Source: Pseudorhizobium pelagicum
Lineage (GTDB): Bacteria > Pseudomonadota > Alphaproteobacteria > Rhizobiales > Rhizobiaceae
Assembly (NCBI GenBank): GCA_000722615.1
Contig: JOKI01000015.1
Span: forward strand, 1 to 64,000
Length of the DNA: 64,000 nucleotides
Direction of reading: 5' to 3'
Position numbers and translations under genes: made by a program. The notes beneath the pieces are model-generated. The model made no database searches. It had not been told where the DNA came from and saw only the letters and a list, made by a program, of their open reading frames with translations. Of the stretch, positions 25,235 through 35,667 are shown piece by piece. Numbering within the stretch: the first letter of the stretch is position 1; each line of letters begins with the position of its first letter.

Positions 25235-25825
25235 TCACTTCAGTCGGCAGGTGCAGGGGGCGTAACCGCCCGCAAACAGCCGCCCCACCTTCATGCCGAT
25301 CATCGCCGGAATATCCCGGATATGCGCAACATCCAGCGATTTGGCGATCGCGATCGCCGCCCGCGCGCAGACGGCCGCATCCTCGGCTGCATTGTGGTGC
25401 ATGAACTGCAGGCCGAGATGGGCCGCCAGCGCATTCAGCCGGTGCGAGCCGAGATGCGGCCAGACCTTCTGCGACATCTTCACGCTGCAAAGGTAGGAGA
25501 GTTCCGGATAACCAAAACGGTAGAGGTCGAGACAGGCGCGCCAGACGCTGAAGTCGAAGGCCGCGTTATGGGCGATCATCGTCGCTTCGCGGAAATCCTC
25601 GGCGAATTCGTCCATCACTTCCGGGAATTCGGGCGCATCCTCCACATGCTCCGGGCGGATGCCGTGGATGGCGATGTTGAAGGAGGAAAACCGCATGTCG
25701 TGCGGCCGGATCAGCCGCTCCTCGACACGCACAACCTCGCCGTCCTCGATCCAGGCGAGACCGACGGAGCAGGCGCTGCCGCGGGTCTCGTTGGCGGTTT
25801 CGAAGTCGATGGCGATGGTCTTCAC
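25235..25825 (-). CDS. DEDDh 3'-5' exonuclease (DnaQ-like)
   Basis: This 196-residue protein has the four acidic residues and His of the DnaQ exonuclease fold: Asp7 and Glu9 in IAIDFETAN, Asp in IAHNAAFDFSVWRACL, and His-Asp in MHHNAAEDAAVCARAAIAI. It resembles the stand-alone exonuclease domain of DNA polymerase III epsilon. The C-terminus (GYAPCTCRLK) has paired cysteines. It could proofread, degrade single-strand DNA or process RNA; the sequence does not decide. Monocistronic with a GACCGCACCGTGAAG leader. Confidence 0.88.
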   Translation of the reverse strand: MKTIAIDFETANETRGSACSVGLAWIEDGEVVRVEERLIRPHDMRFSSFNIAIHGIRPEHVEDAPEFPEVMDEFAEDFREATMIAHNAAFDFSVWRACLDLYRFGYPELSYLCSVKMSQKVWPHLGSHRLNALAAHLGLQFMHHNAAEDAAVCARAAIAIAKSLDVAHIRDIPAMIGMKVGRLFAGGYAPCTCRLK

Positions 25826-26030
25826 GGTGCGGTCCCGGGTTTGTCTCCCCCACTTCTAGCGAGGTGGCGGTGATTCGGCAAAACAGCAGACATTTCGGTA
25901 TTGACGATCTTGGGACAACATGGCGAGATGCAGCCATGACCAGCATCATCACCCACGTGCAGCTTACCATGACCATCCGCCCAGCAGGGCGCGTGGCGGG
26001 TATGGCGCGTTAGCCGGTCCTCCGTCACCC

Positions 26031-26052
26031 ACCCTGCCCCATATGGCAGGGT
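26031..26052. other. Hairpin in the leader of the acetyltransferase gene
   Basis: ACCCTGCC (26031-26038) and GGCAGGGT (26045-26052) form a perfect 8-bp stem with a six-base loop. It has no T run. It lies 46 bases before the GNAT start codon and could be a leader structure or operator. Confidence 0.4.
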
Positions 26053-26097
26053 CCGGTGTTGCCGCTCTGCCCAGGCCCAAGACCCAGGAGAGCAAAG

Positions 26098-26640
26098 ATG
26101 AACATTTCTGCAAACGAGACTGACGAGCAGCCGGCGCGACCGGCCAGGCTGGAAGGCCTGACGATTCGCGCTGCCCATCCCGCAGACGCAGAGGCGATCA
26201 CCGCCCTCGCCAACATGCCGGGTTATCGGCACGGGACGCTGCGCATGCCCTTCCAGCGAGTGGACGAGACGCGAAAATGGGTCGACAACCCGGCTCCCGG
26301 CAGTATCGCTCTGGTGGCCACCAGCGACGGCCGGATCGTCGGCAACGGCGGCATCAACCCGTTCCAGGGACGAAGAAGCCACGCAGCCAGCATCGGGATG
26401 GGCGTGCACGACGATTTCATCGGGCATGGTGTGGGAAGCGCCCTTCTGGGCGAAATGCTGAAGGCTGCCGATAACTGGCTGAACATCCGCCGGATCGAAC
26501 TCACGGTCTACACCGACAACGCGCCGGCCATGGCGCTCTATCGTAAATTCGGGTTCGAAGTGGAAGGCCAACTCCGCGACTTCGCCTTCCGCGACGGCAG
26601 CTATGTCGACGCCTATGCGATGGCCCGGCTCAGGACCTGA
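26098..26640 (+). CDS. GNAT-family N-acetyltransferase
   Basis: The 180-residue product begins with a short polar extension, then LTIRAAHPADAEAITALANMPG, the first GNAT strand and helix. Motif A for acetyl-CoA is GMGVHDDFIGHGVGSALLGEML. The end (RIELTVYTDNAPAMALYRKFGFEVEGQLRDFAF) is the RimI/RimJ-like C-terminal fold. It resembles YhhY/SpeG-like acetyltransferases of amino acids or polyamines; the substrate is unknown. CAGGAGAG precedes the ATG. It is convergent with ligA, with three bases between the stops. Confidence 0.87.
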   Translation: MNISANETDEQPARPARLEGLTIRAAHPADAEAITALANMPGYRHGTLRMPFQRVDETRKWVDNPAPGSIALVATSDGRIVGNGGINPFQGRRSHAASIGMGVHDDFIGHGVGSALLGEMLKAADNWLNIRRIELTVYTDNAPAMALYRKFGFEVEGQLRDFAFRDGSYVDAYAMARLRT

Positions 26641-26643
26641 TCC

Positions 26644-28812
<2,169 letters not shown>

Positions 28813-28944
28813 TCACTCCAGTCGTGTCGAAGCGTTTTAGCCGAAAATTCCAGAATGCAAACGTCGAACTGTCACAAGGCACGCGCTTGCCACGGCGATT
28901 TCCGATCCGTAGTTTCCACCAGGTCAAAACAGGATGCCGCCATC

Positions 28945-29832
28945 ATGGTCGATACGTCGACGCTTCGAGTCTTCGAGCCCTATCCGGGCGTCTTCGCCTA
29001 TTACGACGGGCGCATTCCCGGCAAAAGGCTGTATTCGCAGAAGCCGAACTGGCTGGACGATGGCGCCTTTGAGCTGGGCGCCGCCTCCTATGCCATCGTC
29101 GATGGCGCGGAAGCGCTGGTCTACGACACGCATATCTCGATCGCCCACGCTCGCTTCATCCGCCAGCACCTCGAGGACCGTGGCGTCGGCAAGATCACCG
29201 TCGTCCTCAGCCACTGGCATGCCGATCACGTCGCGGGCAACGCCATCTTCGACGATTGCGAGATCATTGCGCTGGAGCTGACCGCGCGGGCGCTGGAGGA
29301 GAACCGGCCGAGACTGGAAAGCCGCGACCCGCCGATCCGGCCGCTGGTCATGCCGAACGGCCTGTTCAAGACGGCGCTGACGCTGCAGATCGGCGAGCGG
29401 ACGGTGGAGCTGCATCATTTCGACATCCACAGCGCCGACGGTAATGTCCTCTGGCTCGCCGACCAGGGCCTTCTGTTCGCCGGTGACACCCTGGAGGACC
29501 CGATCAGCTATCTCGCCGAAGAAGACAGGCTCGCCATCCACATCGGTGAACTGGAGCGCATGCGCACATGGCCGATCCGCCGCATCCTGCCCAATCATGG
29601 CTCTGCCGAGCGGATCGCAGCGGGCGGGTATACAGTAGAGTTCATCGACGCGAACCGGCGCTATCTGGAAAAGCTCACGACCAAGGGGGAGATTTCGAAA
29701 CCGCAGGCCATGTCGCTGAAGGATTTCATCGCCGAGGACCTGGCGGCGGGCGCCATCGATTACTTCAAGCCCTATGAAGCCGTCCACCGTCGCAATGTCG
29801 TTGCCATCATGAGCCTGTCGGACGGCGACTAG
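28945..29832 (+). CDS. Metallo-beta-lactamase fold hydrolase
   Basis: This 295-residue protein has the MBL-fold metal motif H-x-H-x-D-H at residues 90-95 (LSHWHADHVAG), a further His in HHFDIHSADG, the bridging Asp in LLFAGDTLEDP, and the last His in ILPNHGS. The C-terminal domain of about 80 residues is helical. It belongs to the broad glyoxalase II/RNase Z-like hydrolases; no substrate can be named. ATG at 28945 has AGGATG in front. It is transcribed against the recN and ligA genes that flank it, and its stop lies six bases from the recN stop. Confidence 0.85.
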   Translation: MVDTSTLRVFEPYPGVFAYYDGRIPGKRLYSQKPNWLDDGAFELGAASYAIVDGAEALVYDTHISIAHARFIRQHLEDRGVGKITVVLSHWHADHVAGNAIFDDCEIIALELTARALEENRPRLESRDPPIRPLVMPNGLFKTALTLQIGERTVELHHFDIHSADGNVLWLADQGLLFAGDTLEDPISYLAEEDRLAIHIGELERMRTWPIRRILPNHGSAERIAAGGYTVEFIDANRRYLEKLTTKGEISKPQAMSLKDFIAEDLAAGAIDYFKPYEAVHRRNVVAIMSLSDGD

Positions 29833-29837
29833 CCTGA

Positions 29838-31511
29838 TCAGCCGGTTCCGGCCAGAAGCTTCTTGGCTGCGGCGCGCGCCTCTTCGGTGACCGAGGCGCC
29901 GGCAAGCATCCGGGCGATTTCCTCGGTGCGGTGCTCGGGCTCCATGGTCGCGACACGGGTGGCGATCTTCTCCGAGCCCTCCCCGGCCGGTCCCTTGGAA
30001 ATCAGTAGATGCGTGGCCGCGCGCGCAGCCACCTGTGGCGCATGCGTCACCGACAGGACCTGGACCTTGTCGGAGAGCCGCTTCAGCCGCTGACCGATGG
30101 CATCGGCCACCGCGCCACCGACGCCGGTGTCGATCTCGTCGAAGACGAGCGTCGGTGCCGAGCCGCGATCGGCCAGAGCCACCTTCAGCGCCAGCAGGAA
30201 GCGGGACAATTCACCCCCGGAGGCAACCTTCATGATCGGACCCGGCCGTGTGCCCGGATTGGTCTGGACATGGAATTCGACGATGTCGATGCCCTCGGCC
30301 GTCGCCGCGTCGGCGTCGCTCGTGACTTCCACCATGAACCGCGCCCGCTCCAGCTTCAGTGCCGGAAGCTCCGCCATCACCGCTTCGGCCAGGCCTTCGG
30401 CACCCTGCTGCCGCTTCTGCGACAGCGTGAGCGCCGCCCGGTCGAAGTCCGCCCTGGTGGCGAGCGTCTGCTGTTCCAGGATCCCGAGTCTTTCCTCGCC
30501 GGCATCGAGATCGGCGAGATCCGCGACCATCTTCTCCGCCAGGGCAGGAAGATCGGCCACCGCGACGGAATACTTGCGGCCGGCGGCGCGCAGCGCAAAG
30601 AGCCGTTCCTCGACACGCTCGAGCTCGCGCGGATCGAATTCCGTCTTCCGAAGGGCGGCTTCGACCTCCATCTGCGCGTTGGACAGGCTGTTCAGCGCCG
30701 CATCGAGAAGCTCGACCGTCTCTTCCAGGAGCCCAGGAGCTTCCTGGGACTTGCGCTCCAGCCGGCGAACCATGGAGGCGATCGCCGGAACCGGTGAACC
30801 ATTGCCGTTCAGAAACTCGGACGCTTCGGAGATGTCTCCGGCGATGCGCTCGGACTTCTGCATCCGCGAGCGTTGCTCGGCCAGCTCCTCCTCTTCCCCG
30901 TCCCGTGGGCTGAGGGCCTCCAGCTCCTCCACCGAGGCGCGGATATAGTCGGCCTCGCGGGCGGCGGCTTCCACCTTGGCGCGATGAGTCTTGAAGGCGC
31001 GCTCGGCATCCTTCCAGTTGCGGTAGAGGCCGGCGACCTGCTGGACCTCCTCCGTCAGCCCGGCAAAGGCATCGAGCAGCGTGCGGTGTGTATTGGTGTC
31101 GGTGAGAGCACGGTCGTCGTGCTGGCCGTGGATTTCGACCAGCAGCTGGCCGATCTGCCGCATCATCTGGACGCTGACCGGCTGGTCGTTGATGGAGGCG
31201 CGGGTGCGGCCGTCCGCGGACTGGATGCGGCGGAAGATCAGGTCGCCGTCGTCATCGATGCCATTGTCGCGCAGCATGAGACGGGCGGGATGCTGGCCGG
31301 CGACGTCGAATACCGCCGTCACCTGTCCCTTGTCCTCGCCGTGGCGCACGAGCCCGCCGTCGCCACGCCCGCCAAGCGCCAGCGACAGGCTGTCGAGAAG
31401 GATGGATTTGCCCGCCCCCGTCTCGCCGGTCAGCACCGAGAGGCCGGCCTCGAAATCGAGGTCCAGCCGCTCGATCAGGACGATATCGCGGATCGAAAGC
31501 TGGACGAGCAT
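29838..31511 (-). CDS. recN: DNA repair protein RecN (SMC-like ATPase)
   Basis: RecN holds DNA ends together during recombinational double-strand break repair. The 557-residue product has the N-terminal ATP-binding loop GETGAGKSILLDSLSLALG (Walker A, 29-36), a long coiled-coil middle (about 150-370, rich in Glu/Arg/Ala), and the C-terminal signature and Walker B (LSRFLLALKVALADRGSAPTLVFDEIDTGVGG). It follows bamD by three bases, so it is co-transcribed with it, which is the usual rhizobial order. No LexA box of the GAAC-N7-GAAC type is seen in front of it. Confidence 0.95.
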   Translation of the reverse strand: MLVQLSIRDIVLIERLDLDFEAGLSVLTGETGAGKSILLDSLSLALGGRGDGGLVRHGEDKGQVTAVFDVAGQHPARLMLRDNGIDDDGDLIFRRIQSADGRTRASINDQPVSVQMMRQIGQLLVEIHGQHDDRALTDTNTHRTLLDAFAGLTEEVQQVAGLYRNWKDAERAFKTHRAKVEAAAREADYIRASVEELEALSPRDGEEEELAEQRSRMQKSERIAGDISEASEFLNGNGSPVPAIASMVRRLERKSQEAPGLLEETVELLDAALNSLSNAQMEVEAALRKTEFDPRELERVEERLFALRAAGRKYSVAVADLPALAEKMVADLADLDAGEERLGILEQQTLATRADFDRAALTLSQKRQQGAEGLAEAVMAELPALKLERARFMVEVTSDADAATAEGIDIVEFHVQTNPGTRPGPIMKVASGGELSRFLLALKVALADRGSAPTLVFDEIDTGVGGAVADAIGQRLKRLSDKVQVLSVTHAPQVAARAATHLLISKGPAGEGSEKIATRVATMEPEHRTEEIARMLAGASVTEEARAAAKKLLAGTG

Positions 31512-31514
31512 GGG

Positions 31515-32381
31515 TTAGGCGCCGATGAGCTTGGCCCCGGCGCGGGAAATCCAGGAGCGAGGGTTTTCGCGCGGCTCGATGCCACCCGACTGCAGCAGCT
31601 TGTAGGAGTCCGCGTACCACTGGCTGTCAGGATAATTGCGACCGAGAATGGCGGCAGCCGTCTGCGCCTCTTCGACGATGCCCATGGCGTAATAGGTCTC
31701 GACGAGGCGCGCGAGCGCCTCTTCCACCTGGTTGGTGTTGGAATACTCCTCGACCACGACGCGGAAGCGCTTGATGGCGGCGAGATACTCCTTGCGCTCC
31801 AGATAGTAGCGGCCGACCTGCATTTCCTTGCCGGCCAGCTGGTCGCGGGCAAAGCGGATCTTCGCCTGGGCGTCCTCGACATACTCCGAATCCGGATATT
31901 CGTTGATCACCCGCGACATGGCGTCGATGGTCTGCGCCGCAGCCTTCTGGTCCTGCGTCACATCGGCGATCTGCTTGGAATAGGAGAGTCCGACGAGATA
32001 CTGGACGTAGGCCGAATCCTCGGAGTTCGGATACTGCTTCAGGTAGCGGTTGCCGGTGGTGATGGCGTCTTCGTTGCGGCCCAGCCGGTATTTGCTGAAG
32101 GTGCTCATCACCAGCGCCTTGCGACCCCATTCGGTGAACGGGTACTGGCGATCGATCGAGTCGAACTTGCGCGACGCCTCGCCGATATTGCCGGCCTTCA
32201 TGTTGGCCAGGCCCTGATTGTAGAGCATCTCCGGCGGCTCGCTTTCGAAGCCGAGCTTGGTGATGTCGATGTCCTTGTCGGACTGGCAAGCCGTCACGGC
32301 AGCACCTGCAAAGGCCATTGCAAGCGAAACCAGGGCGATCCTCGCCGTTTTCTTCATCACTTCAGACTGCGCATAAGCCAT
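31515..32381 (-). CDS. bamD: Outer membrane assembly lipoprotein BamD (ComL)
   Basis: BamD is the essential lipoprotein of the BAM complex that inserts beta-barrel proteins in the outer membrane. From the ATG at 32381 (AGGA 11 bases before) it has 288 residues. The signal peptide ends in the lipobox VTAC with lipidated Cys32. The mature protein consists of TPR repeats (PPEMLYNQGLANMKAGNIGEAS, EWGRKALVMSTFSKYRLGRNEDA, EDSAYVQYLVGLSYSKQ, YLAAIKRFRVVVEEYSNT). An internal ATG at 32357 would also leave a complete signal peptide. It lies between lpxC (with its own terminator) and recN. Confidence 0.93.
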   Translation of the reverse strand: MAYAQSEVMKKTARIALVSLAMAFAGAAVTACQSDKDIDITKLGFESEPPEMLYNQGLANMKAGNIGEASRKFDSIDRQYPFTEWGRKALVMSTFSKYRLGRNEDAITTGNRYLKQYPNSEDSAYVQYLVGLSYSKQIADVTQDQKAAAQTIDAMSRVINEYPDSEYVEDAQAKIRFARDQLAGKEMQVGRYYLERKEYLAAIKRFRVVVEEYSNTNQVEEALARLVETYYAMGIVEEAQTAAAILGRNYPDSQWYADSYKLLQSGGIEPRENPRSWISRAGAKLIGA

Positions 32382-32551
32382 TCGACGGTTCCTGATCATC
32401 ACGCGTACAAGTGCCACTGCTCTTACTGGCCTTCTAGCCTTACAAGCAGGTTCAGAGCAACGCAATGCGGACGCATTAACGCAATTTTGTGGCACGTTGT
32501 CCGAGGCAGCACTCACCGGAGGACGGATTTCGCCGGTTTGCACTTGCCGTT

Positions 32552-32581
32552 CAAAGAAAAGGCCGCCCACGAGGAGCGGCC
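32552..32581 (-). terminator. Terminator of lpxC
   Basis: On the minus strand, stem GGCCGC/GCGGCC (32581-32576 and 32566-32561) is followed by UUUUCUUU (32560-32552), 21 bases after the lpxC stop codon. Confidence 0.8.
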
Positions 32582-32601
32582 AGTTGGACTGGAGGTCGAT
32601 T

Positions 32602-33555
32602 TCAAGCAAGCCAGGCTGAAACTTCCGGTGCCTGCACCGGCACGAACTCGCGCGCACGCACCCGGTCGCTGCGGACCGGCGCCTCGACAATTTCATAGGC
32701 GGTGGGATCGCTCAGCAGCGCCTTCAGCGCATTGGCGTTCATCTTGTGGCCGCCACGATAGGACCGGTAGCAACCGATGAACTGGGCACCGGCAAGGGCA
32801 AGATCGCCGACGGCATCCAGCGTCTTGTGGCGAACGAACTCGTCCTTGTAGCGCAGGCCCTCGACATTGACGACGGTGTCGTCGTCGGAGATCACCACCG
32901 AGTTTTCCAGCGACGAGCCAAGCGCGTAGCCGGCAGCCCAGAGCCGCTCGACATCGCGCATGAAGCCGAAGGTGCGCGCCCGCGAAAGCTCTTCCTTGAA
33001 GGTCGCGGCGGTCAGGTCGCCCTTCCAGCTCTGGCGACCGATCAGCGGCGTCGAGAAATCGATTTCGACCTCGAAGCGCGTGCCGTCATAGGGCCGGAAC
33101 TCCGACCAGGAGGCGTCCGAATCGATGCGCACCGGCTTGACGACGCGAATGTAGCGGCGCTTGACGCCGAGATTGACGATGCCGACCTGCTCGATCGCCT
33201 CGATGAAGTCATAGGAGCTGCCGTCCATGATCGGCATTTCGGCCGCGTCCACCTCGACGAGGACATTGTCGATGCCCAGCGCATAAAGGGCTGCCATCAC
33301 ATGCTCGATCGTGGCGACCCAGTTGGCCGGCGAACTGCCGAGGATGGTGCAGAGATCGGTCGGGCCGACCTGCGAGGAGACCGCCCGGTATTCGACGGAC
33401 TTACCATCGGCGAAGACACGGCTGAAAACGATACCGGCACCAGCCTCGGACGGCTGGAAGGTGATCGACACCGGAGTTCCCGAATGCACACCAATGCCCC
33501 GCATGGTCACGGGAGCTGCGATGGTTGTCTGAAATCCGAGGAGACCGATCGTCAT
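32602..33555 (-). CDS. lpxC: UDP-3-O-acyl-N-acetylglucosamine deacetylase
   Basis: LpxC performs the committed step of lipid A synthesis, a zinc-dependent deacetylation. The 317-residue protein has His85 in ATIEHVMAALYALG, the GSSYDFIEAI substrate loop, and the zinc/catalytic motif H-K-x-x-D in EFVRHKTLDAVGDLAL. The length is typical. In rhizobia it follows ftsZ, as here, but the 254-bp gap with a strong ftsZ terminator shows it has its own promoter. In that gap are a perfect TTGACA on the minus strand and a TTAACCAT motif. Confidence 0.96.
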   Translation of the reverse strand: MTIGLLGFQTTIAAPVTMRGIGVHSGTPVSITFQPSEAGAGIVFSRVFADGKSVEYRAVSSQVGPTDLCTILGSSPANWVATIEHVMAALYALGIDNVLVEVDAAEMPIMDGSSYDFIEAIEQVGIVNLGVKRRYIRVVKPVRIDSDASWSEFRPYDGTRFEVEIDFSTPLIGRQSWKGDLTAATFKEELSRARTFGFMRDVERLWAAGYALGSSLENSVVISDDDTVVNVEGLRYKDEFVRHKTLDAVGDLALAGAQFIGCYRSYRGGHKMNANALKALLSDPTAYEIVEAPVRSDRVRAREFVPVQAPEVSAWLA

Positions 33556-33697
33556 TGCTTTTGCCTTTTAAAGGTCCCTCCGCCCGAAGGCGGCGGGGCA
33601 TTCCTGCGATTGCCATCCCACGCGGATGTCAATGCTTATTCTGAGCCTTCTACATACGCAGCCCGGGAGGACATTCCAAATCACTGTTTCTTTCTGA

Positions 33698-33716
33698 TTG
33701 TTACGTTGTTAACCAT
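33698..33716 (+). promoter_or_regulatory. CtrA-like box upstream of lpxC
   Basis: TTAACCAT at 33709-33716, the strongest half of the alphaproteobacterial CtrA site, is preceded seven bases earlier by the weak half TTGT. It lies 150 bases upstream of lpxC and just behind the ftsZ terminator. Confidence 0.35.
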
Positions 33717-33754
33717 CAGTATTTGCTAATCTTTCAGGTCCTCGCGCAGACGCG

Positions 33755-33783
33755 AAAAAGGCCCGGATCTGGAGATCCGGGCC
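33755..33783 (-). terminator. Terminator of ftsZ
   Basis: A perfect 11-bp stem GGCCCGGATCT/AGATCCGGGCC (33760-33770 and 33773-33783) is followed on the minus strand by five U residues (33759-33755). It lies 27 bases after the ftsZ stop. Confidence 0.92.
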
Positions 33784-33809
33784 TTCGTCTGTTGCTGGTA
33801 TGGATTGAA

Positions 33810-35582
33810 TCAGTTGTGCTGGCGGCGCAGGAAGGCCGGAATTTCCAACTGATCGTCTTCCTGCTGTGCAGCCGACTGCGGCACGGCGCGGCCGTGATCG
33901 TCGAGCTGGCCGCGACGCGGCGCATAGAGGCTCGCCTCGGCCGAGAGCGGACGGCGCTGCTGCGAGGCTGCAGCCGGTGCCGGTGCCGTCATGTCGGCCG
34001 TGACCTGGTCTTCGTCTTCGCGACGCCCGAGCGAATTGGTGATCCGCTTCAGGAGACCCATCGGGCCACGCTCTTCCTGGACATGCTGAACCTGGTGGGC
34101 GCGGTGATCCATCTCGGCCTTCACGACCGGCGGAAAGTCTTCGACCTTGGGCATGCGGACCGGCTCGACTGCAGCCGACATGGTCGGTGCGGCAGGCTCA
34201 TGGTGGAACGGCTGCGCCATGCGCGGTGCCGGCTGGGCCATGACCGGAGCCGGCTGCGCCTGCATCTGCGGGGCGGCCGGAGCGCGAAGAACCGGGGCTT
34301 CGATCGGAGCCGAGCCGCTGAAGATCCGGCTCTGCGGACGGAATTCCGGCTCTGCCTGCTGGGCAACCGGCTGCGGTGCCGCCGGCTGGAGAGCGGCCGG
34401 ACGCGGTGCTTCCGCAATCGCCAGTTCACGTTCCATGTCGGCTTCTGCCTGGCGGATGGTCTCGGCAACCGGGTCTACGGTTCGGGGTGCCTGCATCACG
34501 GGGGCAGGCTGTGCTGCGGCCGGAGCCGGAGCAACGGCCGCCGAAGGACGAATGATCGGACGTGCCGGAGCCGCAGCGGCATGGGCCTCATAGCCGCGCA
34601 TGTCGCCCTGGTTGGCGCTACGGTCGATGCCGGTGGCAACGACCGAGACGCGGATCAGGCCTTCAAGTGCTTCGTCGAAGGTGGCGCCGAGGATGATGTT
34701 GGCATCCGGATCGACTTCCTCGCGGATGCGGGTCGCCGCTTCGTCGACTTCAAACAGCGTCAGGTCGCGACCGCCGGTGATGGAGATCAGCAGGCCCTGT
34801 GCGCCCTTCATCGAGGTTTCGTCGAGCAGCGGGTTGGCGATTGCGGCTTCCGCAGCCTGCATGGCGCGGCCCGGACCCGAAGCCTCGCCGGTACCCATCA
34901 TGGCGCGACCCATCTCGCGCATCACCGAACGGACGTCGGCGAAGTCGAGGTTGATGAGGCCTTCCTTGACCATCAGATCGGTGATGCAGGCGACGCCCGA
35001 GTAGAGCACCTGGTCGGCCATCGCGAAGGCGTCGGCGAAGGTGGTCTTGTCGTTGGCGATGCGGAACAGGTTCTGGTTCGGAATGACGATCAGCGTGTCG
35101 ACCGACTTCTGCAGTTCCTGGATGCCCATCTCGGCAAGCCGCATGCGGCGTGCGCCTTCGAAGTGGAACGGCTTGGTGACGACGCCGACGGTCAGGATGC
35201 CTTTGTTGCGGGCGGCCTGTGCCACGACCGGTGCCGCACCGGTGCCCGTGCCGCCGCCCATGCCGGCAGTCACGAAGCACATGTGGGTGCCGTTCAGGTG
35301 GTCGACGATCTCGTCGAGGCACTCTTCGGCGGCAGCGCGGCCGACTTCCGGCTGCGAACCTGCGCCGAGACCTTCGGTGACCTGGGCGCCCATCTGGATG
35401 ATGCGCTCGGCCTTGGTCATCGTCAGCGCCTGGGCATCGGTATTGGCGACGACGAAGTCGACGCCCTCGAGCCCGGCCGAGATCATGTTGTTGACAGCGT
35501 TTCCGCCACCGCCACCGACGCCGAACACGGTGATCCGAGGCTTCAGCTCGGTGATATCGGGCTTTTGCAGCTTGATGGTCAT
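33810..35582 (-). CDS. ftsZ: Cell division protein FtsZ (long rhizobial form)
   Basis: FtsZ is the tubulin-like GTPase that forms the Z ring. The 590-residue product has the GTPase core (about 1-320) with [14 protein letters not shown] (21-34), VANTDAQAL and the tubulin signature [10 protein letters not shown] (109-118). After the core comes an unusually long linker of about 240 residues made of Pro, Ala, Gln and Val, then the conserved C-terminal peptide [12 protein letters not shown] that binds FtsA and other partners. This long form is the main FtsZ of Rhizobiales. The gap to ftsA (85 bases) holds a CCGCCC-ACAA-GGGCGG hairpin. Confidence 0.97.
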   Translation of the reverse strand: MTIKLQKPDITELKPRITVFGVGGGGGNAVNNMISAGLEGVDFVVANTDAQALTMTKAERIIQMGAQVTEGLGAGSQPEVGRAAAEECLDEIVDHLNGTHMCFVTAGMGGGTGTGAAPVVAQAARNKGILTVGVVTKPFHFEGARRMRLAEMGIQELQKSVDTLIVIPNQNLFRIANDKTTFADAFAMADQVLYSGVACITDLMVKEGLINLDFADVRSVMREMGRAMMGTGEASGPGRAMQAAEAAIANPLLDETSMKGAQGLLISITGGRDLTLFEVDEAATRIREEVDPDANIILGATFDEALEGLIRVSVVATGIDRSANQGDMRGYEAHAAAAPARPIIRPSAAVAPAPAAAQPAPVMQAPRTVDPVAETIRQAEADMERELAIAEAPRPAALQPAAPQPVAQQAEPEFRPQSRIFSGSAPIEAPVLRAPAAPQMQAQPAPVMAQPAPRMAQPFHHEPAAPTMSAAVEPVRMPKVEDFPPVVKAEMDHRAHQVQHVQEERGPMGLLKRITNSLGRREDEDQVTADMTAPAPAAASQQRRPLSAEASLYAPRRGQLDDHGRAVPQSAAQQEDDQLEIPAFLRRQHN

Positions 35583-35647
35583 TGTACCCGTTCCTTCTCA
35601 CTCTGGCCGCATCGCCGCCGGCCGATTTATTACAACTTCTTCAGACG

Positions 35648-35663
35648 CCGCCCTTGTGGGCGG
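35648..35663 (-). other. Hairpin between ftsA and ftsZ
   Basis: A perfect 6-bp G/C stem (CCGCCC/GGGCGG) with a four-base loop lies a few bases after the ftsA stop on the minus strand. No U run follows, so it is more likely an RNA processing or stability element than a full terminator. Confidence 0.45.
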
Positions 35664-35667
35664 TTGG

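Noticed and set aside
29838-32381. SOS (LexA) box near recN
   Set aside because: No GAAC-N7-GAAC or GTTC-N7-GTTC pair was found upstream of recN or uvrD.
30873-32780. 635-codon plus-strand frame opposite recN and bamD
   Set aside because: Shadow of two well-supported minus-strand genes.
33600-33640. Perfect TTGACA upstream of lpxC as a full promoter
   Set aside because: No acceptable -10 is found 16-18 bases downstream, so it is mentioned only as a possible -35.
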